Source of the DNA: Legionella parisiensis
Lineage (GTDB): Bacteria; Pseudomonadota; Gammaproteobacteria; Legionellales; Legionellaceae
DNA: 64,000 nt
Direction: 5' to 3'
NCBI RefSeq assembly: GCF_001467945.1
Contig: NZ_LNYQ01000013.1
Coordinates: 576,626 to 640,625 of the forward strand
Under the pieces are notes generated by a model. It ran no database searches and had not been told where the DNA came from. It saw nothing but the letters and a program-made list of their open reading frames with translations. Shown here one piece after another: positions 44,242 through 53,258 of the stretch; the first letter of the stretch is position 1, and each line of letters opens with the position of its first letter. The translations under genes were made by a program, and so were the position numbers.

Positions 44242-47010
44242 ATGGCATATATTGAACAAGTTAAAGATCATAATAATTCTTTAGATGACAGTGCAAAAGA
44301 TGTTGATTATGCAGATTATCTACGCTCTTTTGCACTGGAACCCGAATTACGTGGTCCTTGGGCATCTGTTGGCAAAACTGAGCGAATACAGGGTTGGAAA
44401 TTACATATTTCTACCATACCCGGAGAGGCCATTCAATTATTGAACTCCGTTATTCCTTGCCTTTTAAGGCATAAAGTCCCTTCTTTTAAAATTGCAAGGG
44501 ATACCATGACTTTAGGCTATCTCAATGAAGGGGAGTTGGGCAGGACTCAAATAGGTAAATTTATGACGATTTACCCTAGGGATGACAAGCAGGCCGTACA
44601 ATTAGCCGAAGAGCTTGTTCAATTAACTCACGGTATGCTCGGCCCGCGCATCATCTCAGATATGCGTTTAGGTGATATCGTTTATACGAGATATGGCGGC
44701 TTTAATCCGATTATCAAACGAGATCGTTTAGGATTAATACGGCTTATGATCTATGCCCCAGATCAATCACTACGAATTGATGAATATCAAGTTCCATTCC
44801 GATCTCCTGAGGGTGTAGAAAACCCATATAAAGATTGGCGTCTTGAGTTAACACAGAATGATAATTTGTCTGAGTCTGTGCACATTGTTGATGGAAAACC
44901 AACCAAATTATTTGGTCCTGGTTATTTAATTTTGGAGGTACTGCGCGATCAACCTAAGGGCGGGGTTTATAAAGTATTGGATTTACGTTGCCAAGATTCT
45001 GTCGGATTAAAAGTTCTTAAGCAGGGCAAACAATTCTGTATGACTGACCATTACAATAGAGATATGCGCACCCGATTACAACGGCAGGCTGAATTGCACG
45101 CTAATTTGAGCCAACATCTTCCTGTTCCTTCCGCGGATGCTTACTTTGAAGTCGAAGGGGATGGTTATTTACCGCTAGAGTGGGTGGAAGGGAAGAGCAT
45201 TGAAACATTTGCAGTGCAAACTTTAGAGGGGTCTAGCTTTGGCACTCTCCCACTCGATAAGAAAATGTTATTGCTTAATTGGTGCCAAAAGCTTATAGGC
45301 GTTGTAAGCCAACTTCATAAGCAAGGCTATGTACACCGCGACTTAACTGCATCCAATATTTGGCTTGCAGAGAATGGCGAGCTTTATTTGCTTGATTTAG
45401 AACTATGCCATGCTTTAGATGATCTGTCTCCAGCTTTTGGACTTGGCACTGCGGGTTTTATGTCTCCCCAACAAGCAAATAGAGAAGCCCCTGCGATAGC
45501 TGATGATTTATATGCTATTGGATGCCTATTGTTGTTAGTTTTAACCGGTATCGATCCACGTCGCATTGTCCGTAGCAATAATGACAATTTGCTCGCTTGT
45601 TTACAAGAAATAACCCAGGCTGCTCCGTTACCATTACTGGAAATTGTAATAGATTGTGTTAGTAGTGACCCAGCAATACGTCCTTCACTTGAAGCAATTT
45701 CTTCTGTGTTGGCTCAGTCAATCTCAGAGATAAAGCCCAGAGGTGCGGTAACAAAAAATCCGAAGAAAACATTGTTAACTCAAGAAGAAATACAAAATAC
45801 ATTGATAGAGGGGACTCGAGGTTTATTACAATCTGGTGCTATTCAATCTGAAGCGGGTCTTTGGTTATCGATATCCATAGAAAATGGAGCGCAACATCAA
45901 ATAAAACACCGCTACAGTCAGCAATATGAATTTCGACGAAGTGCAAATCGCGGTGTGGCTGGGGTCGTTTATGCCTTGAGCCGCTTAGCTCACTTTGGAT
46001 TTTTGCCTCCAGAAGGCAAGTTGAGAATTCAGCAGGCTATAAATTGGTTGATTTCAGATCAATATACCGTTGATGGGGAACTGCCCGGATTACACTTTGG
46101 TACCGCAGGCGTTGGTGTTGCTTTGACGGAGGCGATATCAACTGGTATTCAAAATTCCGATGAATCGTTAATTAAAATGATTCATACGTGTTTGAATAAA
46201 ACTGTAGATTGGCCTGATGTCACTCATGGTGCTGCTGGCCAGGGAATAGCAGCCATGTATTGTTTCGATCGTTTGGGCATACCGTCCTTTCAAGAAAATG
46301 TAGAACAGTGTGTTGATTATTTAGTTACCAATCAGCTGGCTGATGGTTCCTGGATTATGCCAGAAGGTGTACCTGGAATGTCAGGAGAAATTTTATCTGG
46401 TTTTGCTCATGGAGTTGCAGGTATTGCTTACTTTTTAACTGAATTTTCTGCGCGAGAAAATGATAATGCTGCATGGACAAGTGCTCTACGTGCAATCAAT
46501 TGGCTGCAGCAACAGGCAATTCATCAACAAGTAGGTGAAGATTCTCTACTCCTGTGGACCTACAGTACAAAAAATCCTGCCAGGTGGCGTTGGTGGTGTC
46601 ATGGCGGCCCGGGTATTGCATTGACCTATTTACGACTATACGAGTTGACCGGTGATAAAAAGTACGCAGATTTAGCTCGCCAAGCATTAAAAATTCATCC
46701 TATTAATTTACGCTACCCTAATTTTAGTCAATGTCATGGGCTAAGTGGATTAGGAGATATTTATTTGGAGGCGTTTCGTATATTAGATGATGAGGAATGG
46801 CTCGAGAGAGCGGCATTTGTAGCGAAATTTCTATATGCAATGAGACAAACAACGGAAACAGGGGCGTATTACTGGTTAACTGAAGATCCTCATGTTGCCA
46901 CTGCAGATTTGATGGTTGGAAGTTCTGGAATTCTGCATTTTTTCTTACGGTTACTCCATCAAGGCAAACAAATAGGGGTACCTTTATTGCTGAATCCAGT
47001 AAATAAATAA
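44242..47010 (+). CDS. Lanthipeptide synthetase, lyase-kinase-LanC type (LanKC/LanL-like)
   Basis: A 922-residue three-part enzyme. The N-terminal ~1-220 resembles the phosphoSer/Thr lyase region of class III/IV synthetases (GWKLHISTIPGEAIQLL, IGKFMTIYP, LGDIVYTRYGGF). A protein kinase domain (~225-500) has GGVYKVLD, VGLKVLK, VHRDLTASNIW (Asp ~367) and LLDLELCHAL in place of DFG. The C-terminal cyclase (~515-910) keeps the LanC zinc ligands: WWCHGGPG (Cys ~786) and CHGLSG (Cys ~831, His ~832). Such enzymes phosphorylate core Ser/Thr, eliminate phosphate and add Cys thiols to form lanthionine rings. Full zinc ligands favour the class IV (LanL) side. No transporter or protease gene lies next to it. 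Confidence 0.88.
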   Translation: MAYIEQVKDHNNSLDDSAKDVDYADYLRSFALEPELRGPWASVGKTERIQGWKLHISTIPGEAIQLLNSVIPCLLRHKVPSFKIARDTMTLGYLNEGELGRTQIGKFMTIYPRDDKQAVQLAEELVQLTHGMLGPRIISDMRLGDIVYTRYGGFNPIIKRDRLGLIRLMIYAPDQSLRIDEYQVPFRSPEGVENPYKDWRLELTQNDNLSESVHIVDGKPTKLFGPGYLILEVLRDQPKGGVYKVLDLRCQDSVGLKVLKQGKQFCMTDHYNRDMRTRLQRQAELHANLSQHLPVPSADAYFEVEGDGYLPLEWVEGKSIETFAVQTLEGSSFGTLPLDKKMLLLNWCQKLIGVVSQLHKQGYVHRDLTASNIWLAENGELYLLDLELCHALDDLSPAFGLGTAGFMSPQQANREAPAIADDLYAIGCLLLLVLTGIDPRRIVRSNNDNLLACLQEITQAAPLPLLEIVIDCVSSDPAIRPSLEAISSVLAQSISEIKPRGAVTKNPKKTLLTQEEIQNTLIEGTRGLLQSGAIQSEAGLWLSISIENGAQHQIKHRYSQQYEFRRSANRGVAGVVYALSRLAHFGFLPPEGKLRIQQAINWLISDQYTVDGELPGLHFGTAGVGVALTEAISTGIQNSDESLIKMIHTCLNKTVDWPDVTHGAAGQGIAAMYCFDRLGIPSFQENVEQCVDYLVTNQLADGSWIMPEGVPGMSGEILSGFAHGVAGIAYFLTEFSARENDNAAWTSALRAINWLQQQAIHQQVGEDSLLLWTYSTKNPARWRWWCHGGPGIALTYLRLYELTGDKKYADLARQALKIHPINLRYPNFSQCHGLSGLGDIYLEAFRILDDEEWLERAAFVAKFLYAMRQTTETGAYYWLTEDPHVATADLMVGSSGILHFFLRLLHQGKQIGVPLLLNPVNK

Positions 47011-47021
47011 GGAGATTAATG

Positions 47022-47411
47022 ATGAATAACCCACAGTTTGGTGAATTTTGTTGGAATGAATTGGTTACTCCTAATGTCATCGCTGCGAAAGAGTTTTATA
47101 GACATGTATTAGGTTGGCAATATACTGAAGAAGCCGTAGGCGATATGATCTACACTCTATTTAGAACGAGCACGGGTGATCAATCAATAGGCGGGATCTT
47201 GGAAATACCCAAAGATAAACAAGATAAAATCCCACCTCATTGGATGGGGTATATTTTGGTAGAAAATCTGGAGGATACATTAGCCAAAGCAATCAAGCAT
47301 GGTGCAACAGTAAAAGTTTCAGTGACTAAAGCGGGCGATTTTGGTTTATTTGCAGTTGTTGTCGATCCGACTGGTGCTCACATCGCACTTTGGCAATCAT
47401 TAAAAAGTTAA
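47022..47411 (+). CDS. VOC-family (glyoxalase/bleomycin-resistance-like) protein
   Basis: A 129-residue vicinal-oxygen-chelate fold protein: FCWNELVTPNVIAAKEFYRH, VLGWQY, PPHWMGYILVENLEDTLAKA, and FGLFAVVVDPTGAHIALWQS. It has the betaalphabetabetabeta module order of small VOC proteins. It follows the synthetase by 11 bases with GGAG (47011-47014), so it is co-transcribed. A role in modifying or protecting against the peptide product is possible, but VOC proteins are diverse and it may be unrelated. An ATG at 47019 is one codon earlier. Confidence 0.85.
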   Translation: MNNPQFGEFCWNELVTPNVIAAKEFYRHVLGWQYTEEAVGDMIYTLFRTSTGDQSIGGILEIPKDKQDKIPPHWMGYILVENLEDTLAKAIKHGATVKVSVTKAGDFGLFAVVVDPTGAHIALWQSLKS

Positions 47412-47478
47412 AATGCTTTGCAGCCGTTAAAGTGGCTTTAGGAACAGAAAAGATTTTGAATATCTTTAATTTTACGCA

Positions 47479-47731
47479 CTAGAATTTAACTTCGTGGTCA
47501 CCAAATGATCCGATCGATCCTCCATCAACTGGGATAATTGTACCTGTTATGGAGTCCGAGCCAGTTGAGGAGAGAAAACTTACATCCATGGTGAGTGACA
47601 TGAGATCATGTTTTTGGGCTTTTCCTGATTTCGACCGCAAACAATTACTTGTGCTTTAGCATTTCGTAAGGCGAGTGCCATGGCAAGACCCCACCATTTC
47701 TGCCTGTGATGAAAGCAACACAATGATTCAT
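47479..47731 (-). pseudogene. Short-chain dehydrogenase/reductase remnant
   Basis: The minus strand starts MNHCVAFITGRNGG (SDR N-terminus), shifts frame to GLAMALALRNAKAQVIVCGR (the Rossmann helix and NADP-side strand), and then jumps to FLSSTGSDSITGTIIPVDGG followed by SIGSFGDHEVKF and a TAG at 47481-47479, the usual SDR C-terminus. The catalytic middle (~150 residues with YxxxK) is deleted and at least two frameshifts are present, so it is dead. Confidence 0.85.
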
Positions 47732-47732
47732 A

Positions 47733-48030
47733 TTATCTTTTGATTTCATAAGGATCATGCTCCTTTTTGATGGCAGTTAAGAATGCATCCAGATCTTCTT
47801 TTTCCAATGTCAGTGAAAGTGCAATATCAATATAGGATTGAATGTTTCTAAAACTGTCAGGATAAAGATAGGGATTTCGTGTTTTGCACCATTCTTAAAT
47901 AAATAGGCCCAGTCCCTAAATCTGCGAACATTGATTAGTGAGGTCTCCAAGAGCCTTGGTATCTATTCCCTCTGCAGTAAGTGCTTCAGCAAACCAGCAA
48001 CAGTCATCAATTGTGCCATCTCAAATATAT
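47733..48030 (-). pseudogene. Remnant of an unidentified gene next to the SDR fossil
   Basis: On the minus strand, CCWFAEALTAEGIDTKALGD and then LTNQCSQI read like coding sequence, followed by a stop and a frame change. After that NPYLYPDSFRNIQSYIDIAL continues as SLTLEKEDLDAFLTAIKKEH and DPYEIKR to a TAA at 47735-47733. The gene is frameshifted and lacks its N-terminus. I do not recognise the family. It would have been upstream of the SDR gene in the same operon. Confidence 0.6.
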
Positions 48031-48114
48031 CCATAAGAACAATTTTAATTTTATAGTGGGTGTTACTGTACTCATCGATGGGACTAACCAAAAAATTGAT
48101 TAATTTAAACGATA

Positions 48115-49116
48115 TTAATTCATTTTCTCGAATAAAAAAGTATTAGAAGGGATCAGCAAATAATCCATTAAAAAATTAGGGATTCGTTGCTCCAGCCAGA
48201 AGTGTTTTTTATCTGCAATAAATCCTACATGGCCTCCATGTGGACTTAATTCCAAAAGAATATCTGAAGATAATTCAGTGCTAGTCGGTAGAATCTCGGG
48301 CGTCATAAAAGGATCATCTAAAGCATGAATAATTAAAGTAGGTGTAGCAATTCGAGAGAGATACTGTCGTGAACTCGATTTTTGATAATAGTCATTTGCA
48401 TTGGCAAATCCATGTAATGGAGCAGTTATTTTTTCATCAAATTCGTATAGGGTTTTTATGGAAAACAGCTTCTCTTTAGAAAGTGGTAATTGGAAATTTA
48501 TAACATCCAATTTTTGTAAAAAAGCTGCGCGTAATTTTTCTAACAAATGTGCCTGATATACACGAGAAAATCCTTTATTTATCTTTTGAACTACATTTTG
48601 CAATTGGAATGGCACAGAAACTGCAACGGCTGCATCAATTAGAGATTGAGAGCTTGTTTCTCCCAACCATTTGAGAAGTATATTGCCGCCTAATGAAATG
48701 CCAACTACAGCTTTTTTGGTTCTGGGTTCTCTTAATTTCAGTACATTAAGAAAATGAGCCAAATCAGTGGTATCCCCACCATGATAAGAACGAGGTAGAC
48801 GATTTGGTTCACCGCTTGCGCCACGAAGATTCATCAAAACCGCTCGATATCCGGATTTATTGAATGCATGGAACAAAGTGCTAACATATGCTGAATTGAT
48901 ATTACCTCCTAATCCATGAACCAGAATGATTAAAGGGGCATCATTTCTTAATCCATTAACTTTCCAGACAAGATCAATAAAATCACCATCAGGAAGCTCA
49001 AGTCGTTCATAAGAGTCCACAGAAACAGTCACGCGATGCGTCAATGTTCGATACAGAGTTTGCCCATGTGTATTGGTAAGCCACCAAGCAGGTTTAAATT
49101 CACTATGAATAATCAT
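48115..49116 (-). CDS. YheT-family alpha/beta hydrolase
   Basis: A 333-residue hydrolase of the YheT/EMB8 group. It shows FKPAWWLTNTHGQTLYRTL at the N-terminus, the oxyanion LVHGLGGNINSAYVS, MNLRGASGEPNRLPRSYHGG, and the nucleophile elbow VVGISLGGNILLKWLGE. The late His motif lies in LSPHGGHVGFI. The triad Ser-Asp (ALDDPFM)-His is complete. The substrate is probably a lipid or ester; function not established. No signal peptide is seen. Confidence 0.93.
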   Translation of the reverse strand: MIIHSEFKPAWWLTNTHGQTLYRTLTHRVTVSVDSYERLELPDGDFIDLVWKVNGLRNDAPLIILVHGLGGNINSAYVSTLFHAFNKSGYRAVLMNLRGASGEPNRLPRSYHGGDTTDLAHFLNVLKLREPRTKKAVVGISLGGNILLKWLGETSSQSLIDAAVAVSVPFQLQNVVQKINKGFSRVYQAHLLEKLRAAFLQKLDVINFQLPLSKEKLFSIKTLYEFDEKITAPLHGFANANDYYQKSSSRQYLSRIATPTLIIHALDDPFMTPEILPTSTELSSDILLELSPHGGHVGFIADKKHFWLEQRIPNFLMDYLLIPSNTFLFEKMN

Positions 49117-49341
49117 ACTCTGTCCTATGTAGCTGAGATTTATTTAATCTTTTTAGTATTAGTTTAATCTATGAGTATAAAATAACACTAAAAGAAAATA
49201 AATGTGATTGAAGAGTTGTAGTTTAAGTCCGTTTATCGTTGCTAAAGCGTCCATCTACATTTAAATTATCTAACTTAAGGTAACTTATTTAAATGAAGTG
49301 GTTAGTTACTTGGGGTGGTGTTTCTATATGTAGGGGGTGGG

Positions 49342-50451
49342 ATGCAAGTAAAGGCTGCAGTAGCATACGAGGTTGGGAAACCGTTGGTAATCGAAATGGT
49401 TGAATTGGAGGGGCCCAAAAAGGGAGAGGTACTTATTGAAATTAAGGCTACAGGGGTTTGTCATACTGATGCATTTACATTGTCTGGTGATGATCCTGAA
49501 GGTCTTTTTCCAGTTATTTTAGGGCATGAAGGCGCTGGTGTTATTGTAGATATAGGTCCAGAAGTCACTTCTCTAAAGCCTGGTGATCATGTAATTCCTT
49601 TATATACCCCTGAATGCCGTCAATGTGAATATTGTCTTTCACAGAAAACCAACCTTTGTCAGGCAATTCGGGCAACACAAGGCCAGGGGGTAATGCCTGA
49701 TGGAACAAGCCGCTTCAGTCTTAATGGAAAAAAAATATTCCATTATATGGGAACATCAACTTTTGCTAATTATATTGTGTTACCTGAAATTGCTGTTGCG
49801 AAAATTCGCGAGGATGCTTCCTTTGAAAAAGTATGTTACATCGGCTGTGGTGTAACTACAGGAGTAGGTGCCGTAATTAATACCGCAAAAGTTACTCCAG
49901 GCTCTCGGGTTATTGTTTTTGGTTTGGGCGGCGTTGGACTTAATGTGGTGCAAGCAGCTCATATGGTTGGGGCAGAACAGATCATAGGTATTGATATCAA
50001 ATCTGAACGCCGCGTATTAGCTGAAAAAATGGGAATGACTGATTTTGTTAATCCTATGGAAATTAATAATGATTTGGTGGCTTACCTGGTTGAGCTGACT
50101 AAAGGGGGAGCTGATTATAGTTTTGAATGTGTGGGTGATGTAAAACTGATGCGTCAAGCGCTGGAGTGTTGTCATAAAGGTTGGGGTGTTTGTACGGTAA
50201 TTGGGGTTGCAGGAGCGGGGCAGGAGATTGCTACCAGGCCGTTCCAATTGGTTACTGGCAGAGTGTGGAAAGGATCGGCATTTGGTGGCATGCGTGGGCG
50301 CACTGATGTTCCTAAAATTGTTGATTGGTATATGGATGGGAAAATCAATATTGATGATTTAATTACTCATGTTCTTCCTTTTGAGCAAATTAATCAGGCC
50401 TTTGATTTAATGCATCAGGGACAGTCAATTCGTACGGTGCTCACTTTTTAA
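49342..50451 (+). CDS. adhC: S-(hydroxymethyl)glutathione dehydrogenase / class III alcohol dehydrogenase
   Basis: A 369-residue zinc enzyme that oxidises S-hydroxymethylglutathione (formaldehyde plus glutathione) to S-formylglutathione, and also reduces S-nitrosoglutathione. It shows GVCHTDAFTLSGDDPEG (catalytic Zn Cys), GHEGAGVIV, the structural zinc cluster CRQCEYCLSQKTNLC, and FGLGGVGLNVVQAA for NAD. AFGGMRGRTDVPKIVDWYM lies near the end. ATG 49342 is chosen as the family start (MQVKAAVAYEVGKPL), with a G-rich site upstream. fghA follows after 19 bases, making a two-step formaldehyde detoxification operon. Confidence 0.96.
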   Translation: MQVKAAVAYEVGKPLVIEMVELEGPKKGEVLIEIKATGVCHTDAFTLSGDDPEGLFPVILGHEGAGVIVDIGPEVTSLKPGDHVIPLYTPECRQCEYCLSQKTNLCQAIRATQGQGVMPDGTSRFSLNGKKIFHYMGTSTFANYIVLPEIAVAKIREDASFEKVCYIGCGVTTGVGAVINTAKVTPGSRVIVFGLGGVGLNVVQAAHMVGAEQIIGIDIKSERRVLAEKMGMTDFVNPMEINNDLVAYLVELTKGGADYSFECVGDVKLMRQALECCHKGWGVCTVIGVAGAGQEIATRPFQLVTGRVWKGSAFGGMRGRTDVPKIVDWYMDGKINIDDLITHVLPFEQINQAFDLMHQGQSIRTVLTF

Positions 50452-50470
50452 GCGCTAAGGAAAATAAATA

Positions 50471-51322
50471 ATGGCTATTAAACTGATTGAAGAGCACTTC
50501 TGTTTTGAGGGTACTCAGCGCATATATTCTCATCAATCTGAGGTAACAGATTGTACTATGCGTTTCGGTCTTTTTTTGCCGCCACAAGCGCAAAAACAGA
50601 GTGTTCCCGTATTGTACTGGCTTTCAGGGTTAACGTGTACAGAACAAAATTTTATTACTAAAGCAGGGGCACAACGTATCGCCGCTCATCTAGGTTTAGC
50701 TCTTGTTGTACCTGATACAAGTCCTCGAGAGGTTAATTTACCTGGGGATAAAGAGAGTTATGATTTTGGTGTTGGTGCCGGATTTTATGTGGATGCTACA
50801 CAATCACCTTGGTCAAAATATTACAATATGTCAACTTATGTGCATGAAGAATTACCGAATATACTTCAGCAAAATTTTCCACTCAATCATCACGCATGTG
50901 GTATCTTTGGCCATTCTATGGGCGGACATGGCGCACTTATTTTGGCTTTGAAATATCCGACGCAATATCGTTCTGTTTCTGCTTTTGCTCCCATTTGTGC
51001 ACCATCCCAATGTCAATGGGGACAAAAGGCATTTACAGGTTATCTGGGAACGGATAAAAAACAGTGGAAGAAGTATGATGCGTGTGAACTCATCGTAGAA
51101 AGAGGATGGCCGCATCAGCATATTTTGATTGATCAAGGGGTTGAGGATCCTTATTTAAAAGAACAACTTAAGCCCGAATTATTTCAGGCTGCGTGCGTGA
51201 AAGCCCAAGTTGCGCTTAATTTGCGTATGCAAAAGGGCTATGATCATAGTTATTATTTCATCGCAAGTTTTATCGAAGATCATTTAAATTTTCATGCATC
51301 CATACTCTGTGGTAATCATTAA
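50471..51322 (+). CDS. fghA: S-formylglutathione hydrolase
   Basis: A 283-residue esterase-D-type hydrolase that splits S-formylglutathione to formate and glutathione. It shows VLYWLSGLTCTEQNFITKAG, VVPDTSPR, VHEELPNILQQNF, and the nucleophile elbow GIFGHSMGGHGAL. The triad ends with DHSYYFIASFIEDH (His). It is coupled to the preceding glutathione-dependent dehydrogenase gene. Confidence 0.97.
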   Translation: MAIKLIEEHFCFEGTQRIYSHQSEVTDCTMRFGLFLPPQAQKQSVPVLYWLSGLTCTEQNFITKAGAQRIAAHLGLALVVPDTSPREVNLPGDKESYDFGVGAGFYVDATQSPWSKYYNMSTYVHEELPNILQQNFPLNHHACGIFGHSMGGHGALILALKYPTQYRSVSAFAPICAPSQCQWGQKAFTGYLGTDKKQWKKYDACELIVERGWPHQHILIDQGVEDPYLKEQLKPELFQAACVKAQVALNLRMQKGYDHSYYFIASFIEDHLNFHASILCGNH

Positions 51323-51517
51323 TGAAAAGTAGCCTGTCAATTTTCAGCAGCTAAGAAACAAAATGTCCAGGTTATGACATTCAAGACATTAACAGGATGT
51401 AATTCAGGGTAGGGCTCATTTTTATTTGAAAAAAATTAAACAATATGTATCCTATAACCATTTTAAATGAAGTACTCTTTTGGGTAATTTTGCGTTAATT
51501 TTTGGATTTTTATTGTC

Positions 51518-52378
51518 ATGAAAAAAGTATTATGTTTAAGCACACTGATCCTGGTATTGAATCATTCAAGTTTTGCCTACCCAATGCCAAATTCTTTTCC
51601 TCCTTTTCAGATTGCTGGAAATTTGTATTATGTGGGTACTGATGATCTCGCAAGTTATCTGATTGTTACGCCTAAAGGGAATATTTTGATCAATAGTGAC
51701 CTTGAGGCAAATGTTCCAATGATTAAAAACAGCATAGAGAAACTAGGTTTTAAATTCAGAGATACTAAAATTTTGCTGATTAGTCATGCTCATTTTGATC
51801 ATGCTGCGGGGAGTGAATTGATTAAGCAGCAAACAAACGCAAAATACATGGTTATGGATGAGGATGTACCTTTGGTTTTATCTGGAGGTAAATCTGATTT
51901 TCATTATGCAAATGACACCAGCACTTATTTCACTCAAAGTACTGTGGATAAGGTGCTTCATGACGGGGATAAGGTGGAATTAGGAGGAACTGTATTAACT
52001 GCTCATTTGACTCCCGGACATACTAAGGGTTGCACTACTTGGACAATGAAAATAAAAGATCACAGTAAGCAATATCAGGCTGTGATTGTAGGAAGCATTG
52101 GCGTAAATCCTGGCTATAAATTGGTTGGTAATATAACCTACCCTAATATTGCTCAAGATTATAAGCATTCTATAAAAGTACTAGAATCATTGCGCTGTGA
52201 TTTTTTTCTTGGTGCACATGCTGGAATGTTTGATTTAAAAAACAAATATTTATCATTGCAAAAGGGCAGAAAGAATCCCTTTATCGATCCAGAAGGTTGC
52301 AAAAAATATCTTGACCAAAAGGCACAGGATTTTTATACAGAGCTTAAAAAGCAGGAAGATGCTAACCAATCTGTATGA
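51518..52378 (+). CDS. Subclass B3 metallo-beta-lactamase, FEZ-1-like
   Basis: A 286-residue exported zinc hydrolase that opens beta-lactams. A signal peptide (MKKVLCLSTLILVLNHSSFA) is followed by a mature protein beginning YPMPNSFPPFQIAGNLYYVG. The zinc site is SHAHFDH (His 90, His 92, Asp 94, His 95), HLTPGHTKGCTTW (His) and FLGAHAGMFDL (His). From memory the protein is very close to FEZ-1 of Legionella (Fluoribacter) gormanii over its length, so a chromosomal, intrinsic enzyme is likely. No resistance island or mobile element flanks it. Confidence 0.95.
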   Translation: MKKVLCLSTLILVLNHSSFAYPMPNSFPPFQIAGNLYYVGTDDLASYLIVTPKGNILINSDLEANVPMIKNSIEKLGFKFRDTKILLISHAHFDHAAGSELIKQQTNAKYMVMDEDVPLVLSGGKSDFHYANDTSTYFTQSTVDKVLHDGDKVELGGTVLTAHLTPGHTKGCTTWTMKIKDHSKQYQAVIVGSIGVNPGYKLVGNITYPNIAQDYKHSIKVLESLRCDFFLGAHAGMFDLKNKYLSLQKGRKNPFIDPEGCKKYLDQKAQDFYTELKKQEDANQSV

Positions 52379-52389
52379 CGCCCTGAACT

Positions 52390-52432
52390 TTGAGGAACCG
52401 GGGTTCTGCCTCGCTGCACCCCGGGTTACAAT
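52390..52432. repeat. Dispersed palindromic element, partial copy 3
   Basis: GAACCGGGGTTCTGCCTCGC followed by TGCACCCCGGGTTAC resembles one arm of the dnaK-dnaJ hairpin (CCGGGTTCCGCTTCGCTGTAC). It lies just after the beta-lactamase gene and ends before the convergent tag gene. GGGG/CCCC segments allow local pairing. Confidence 0.5.
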
Positions 52433-52453
52433 TTCAAGTACTCATTTTATAGA

Positions 52454-53020
52454 CTAGCCAATCTGTCGATTTTTACAAAAGCAATCGACTAAATGATCAT
52501 CAACCATTCCGACGGCTTGCATGTAAGCATACATGATTGTTGACCCGACAAAACTCATTCCTCTTTTTTTTAAATCTTTGGCTAAAGCATCGGATTCGGG
52601 GGTGCTAGCCGGTACTTCTTGAAGCTTTTTAGGATAGTTTATTTTAGGACTGCCATTCACAAATCGCCAAACGTAGTTATCGAAGGAACCGAATTCTTCT
52701 GCAATCTTCAAGAACGCAAGCGCATTTTTGCGTGCTGAAAAAATTTTAAGGCGGTTACGAATAATGCTCGAATCAGTAAGTAGAGAATGTAATTCCTCGT
52801 CCGTCATTTTTACTACGGCATTGGGATCAAATTGTTTGAATGCTTTACGGTATGCTTCACGGCGCTTAAGAATTGTTTCCCAGCTCAAGCCTGCTTGCGC
52901 ACCTTCAAGCAAAAGCATTTCAAAATGTTTCTGATCATTATGTACAGGAATGCCCCACTCCGTATCATGGTACTGTTCATAATAAGGCTTGCCGGTTCCA
53001 ACCCATGTGCAACGTTTCAT
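52454..53020 (-). CDS. tag: DNA-3-methyladenine glycosylase I
   Basis: A 188-residue base-excision repair enzyme removing 3-methyladenine from alkylated DNA. It begins with CTWVGTGKPYYEQYHDTEWG (zinc Cys near the N-terminus), has LLLEGAQAGLSWETILKRRE, and MSFVGSTIMYAYMQAVGMVD, and ends with DDHLVDCFC, whose His/Cys residues complete the zinc snap. The length is typical. It is divergent from prfC. Confidence 0.96.
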   Translation of the reverse strand: MKRCTWVGTGKPYYEQYHDTEWGIPVHNDQKHFEMLLLEGAQAGLSWETILKRREAYRKAFKQFDPNAVVKMTDEELHSLLTDSSIIRNRLKIFSARKNALAFLKIAEEFGSFDNYVWRFVNGSPKINYPKKLQEVPASTPESDALAKDLKKRGMSFVGSTIMYAYMQAVGMVDDHLVDCFCKNRQIG

Positions 53021-53258
53021 GATGAGTTCATTATCTCCTATAAATATTTGTATTTAGCGTGAATTTTATTAAGATGAATGGTCAATATATCTTAATTTAT
53101 GAATTAAGTTTTGATCATAACGCCTTTAAGGGTTAAAGACTATTTTACAGCCCTATCTATTCACTATTTTCCTAAGAATAATTGCTTCGTCTTGTATTTG
53201 TTCAGAAGAATGTCTTAAAATTCACTACATACGATTATATATTGTTTAGAGAATTTTT

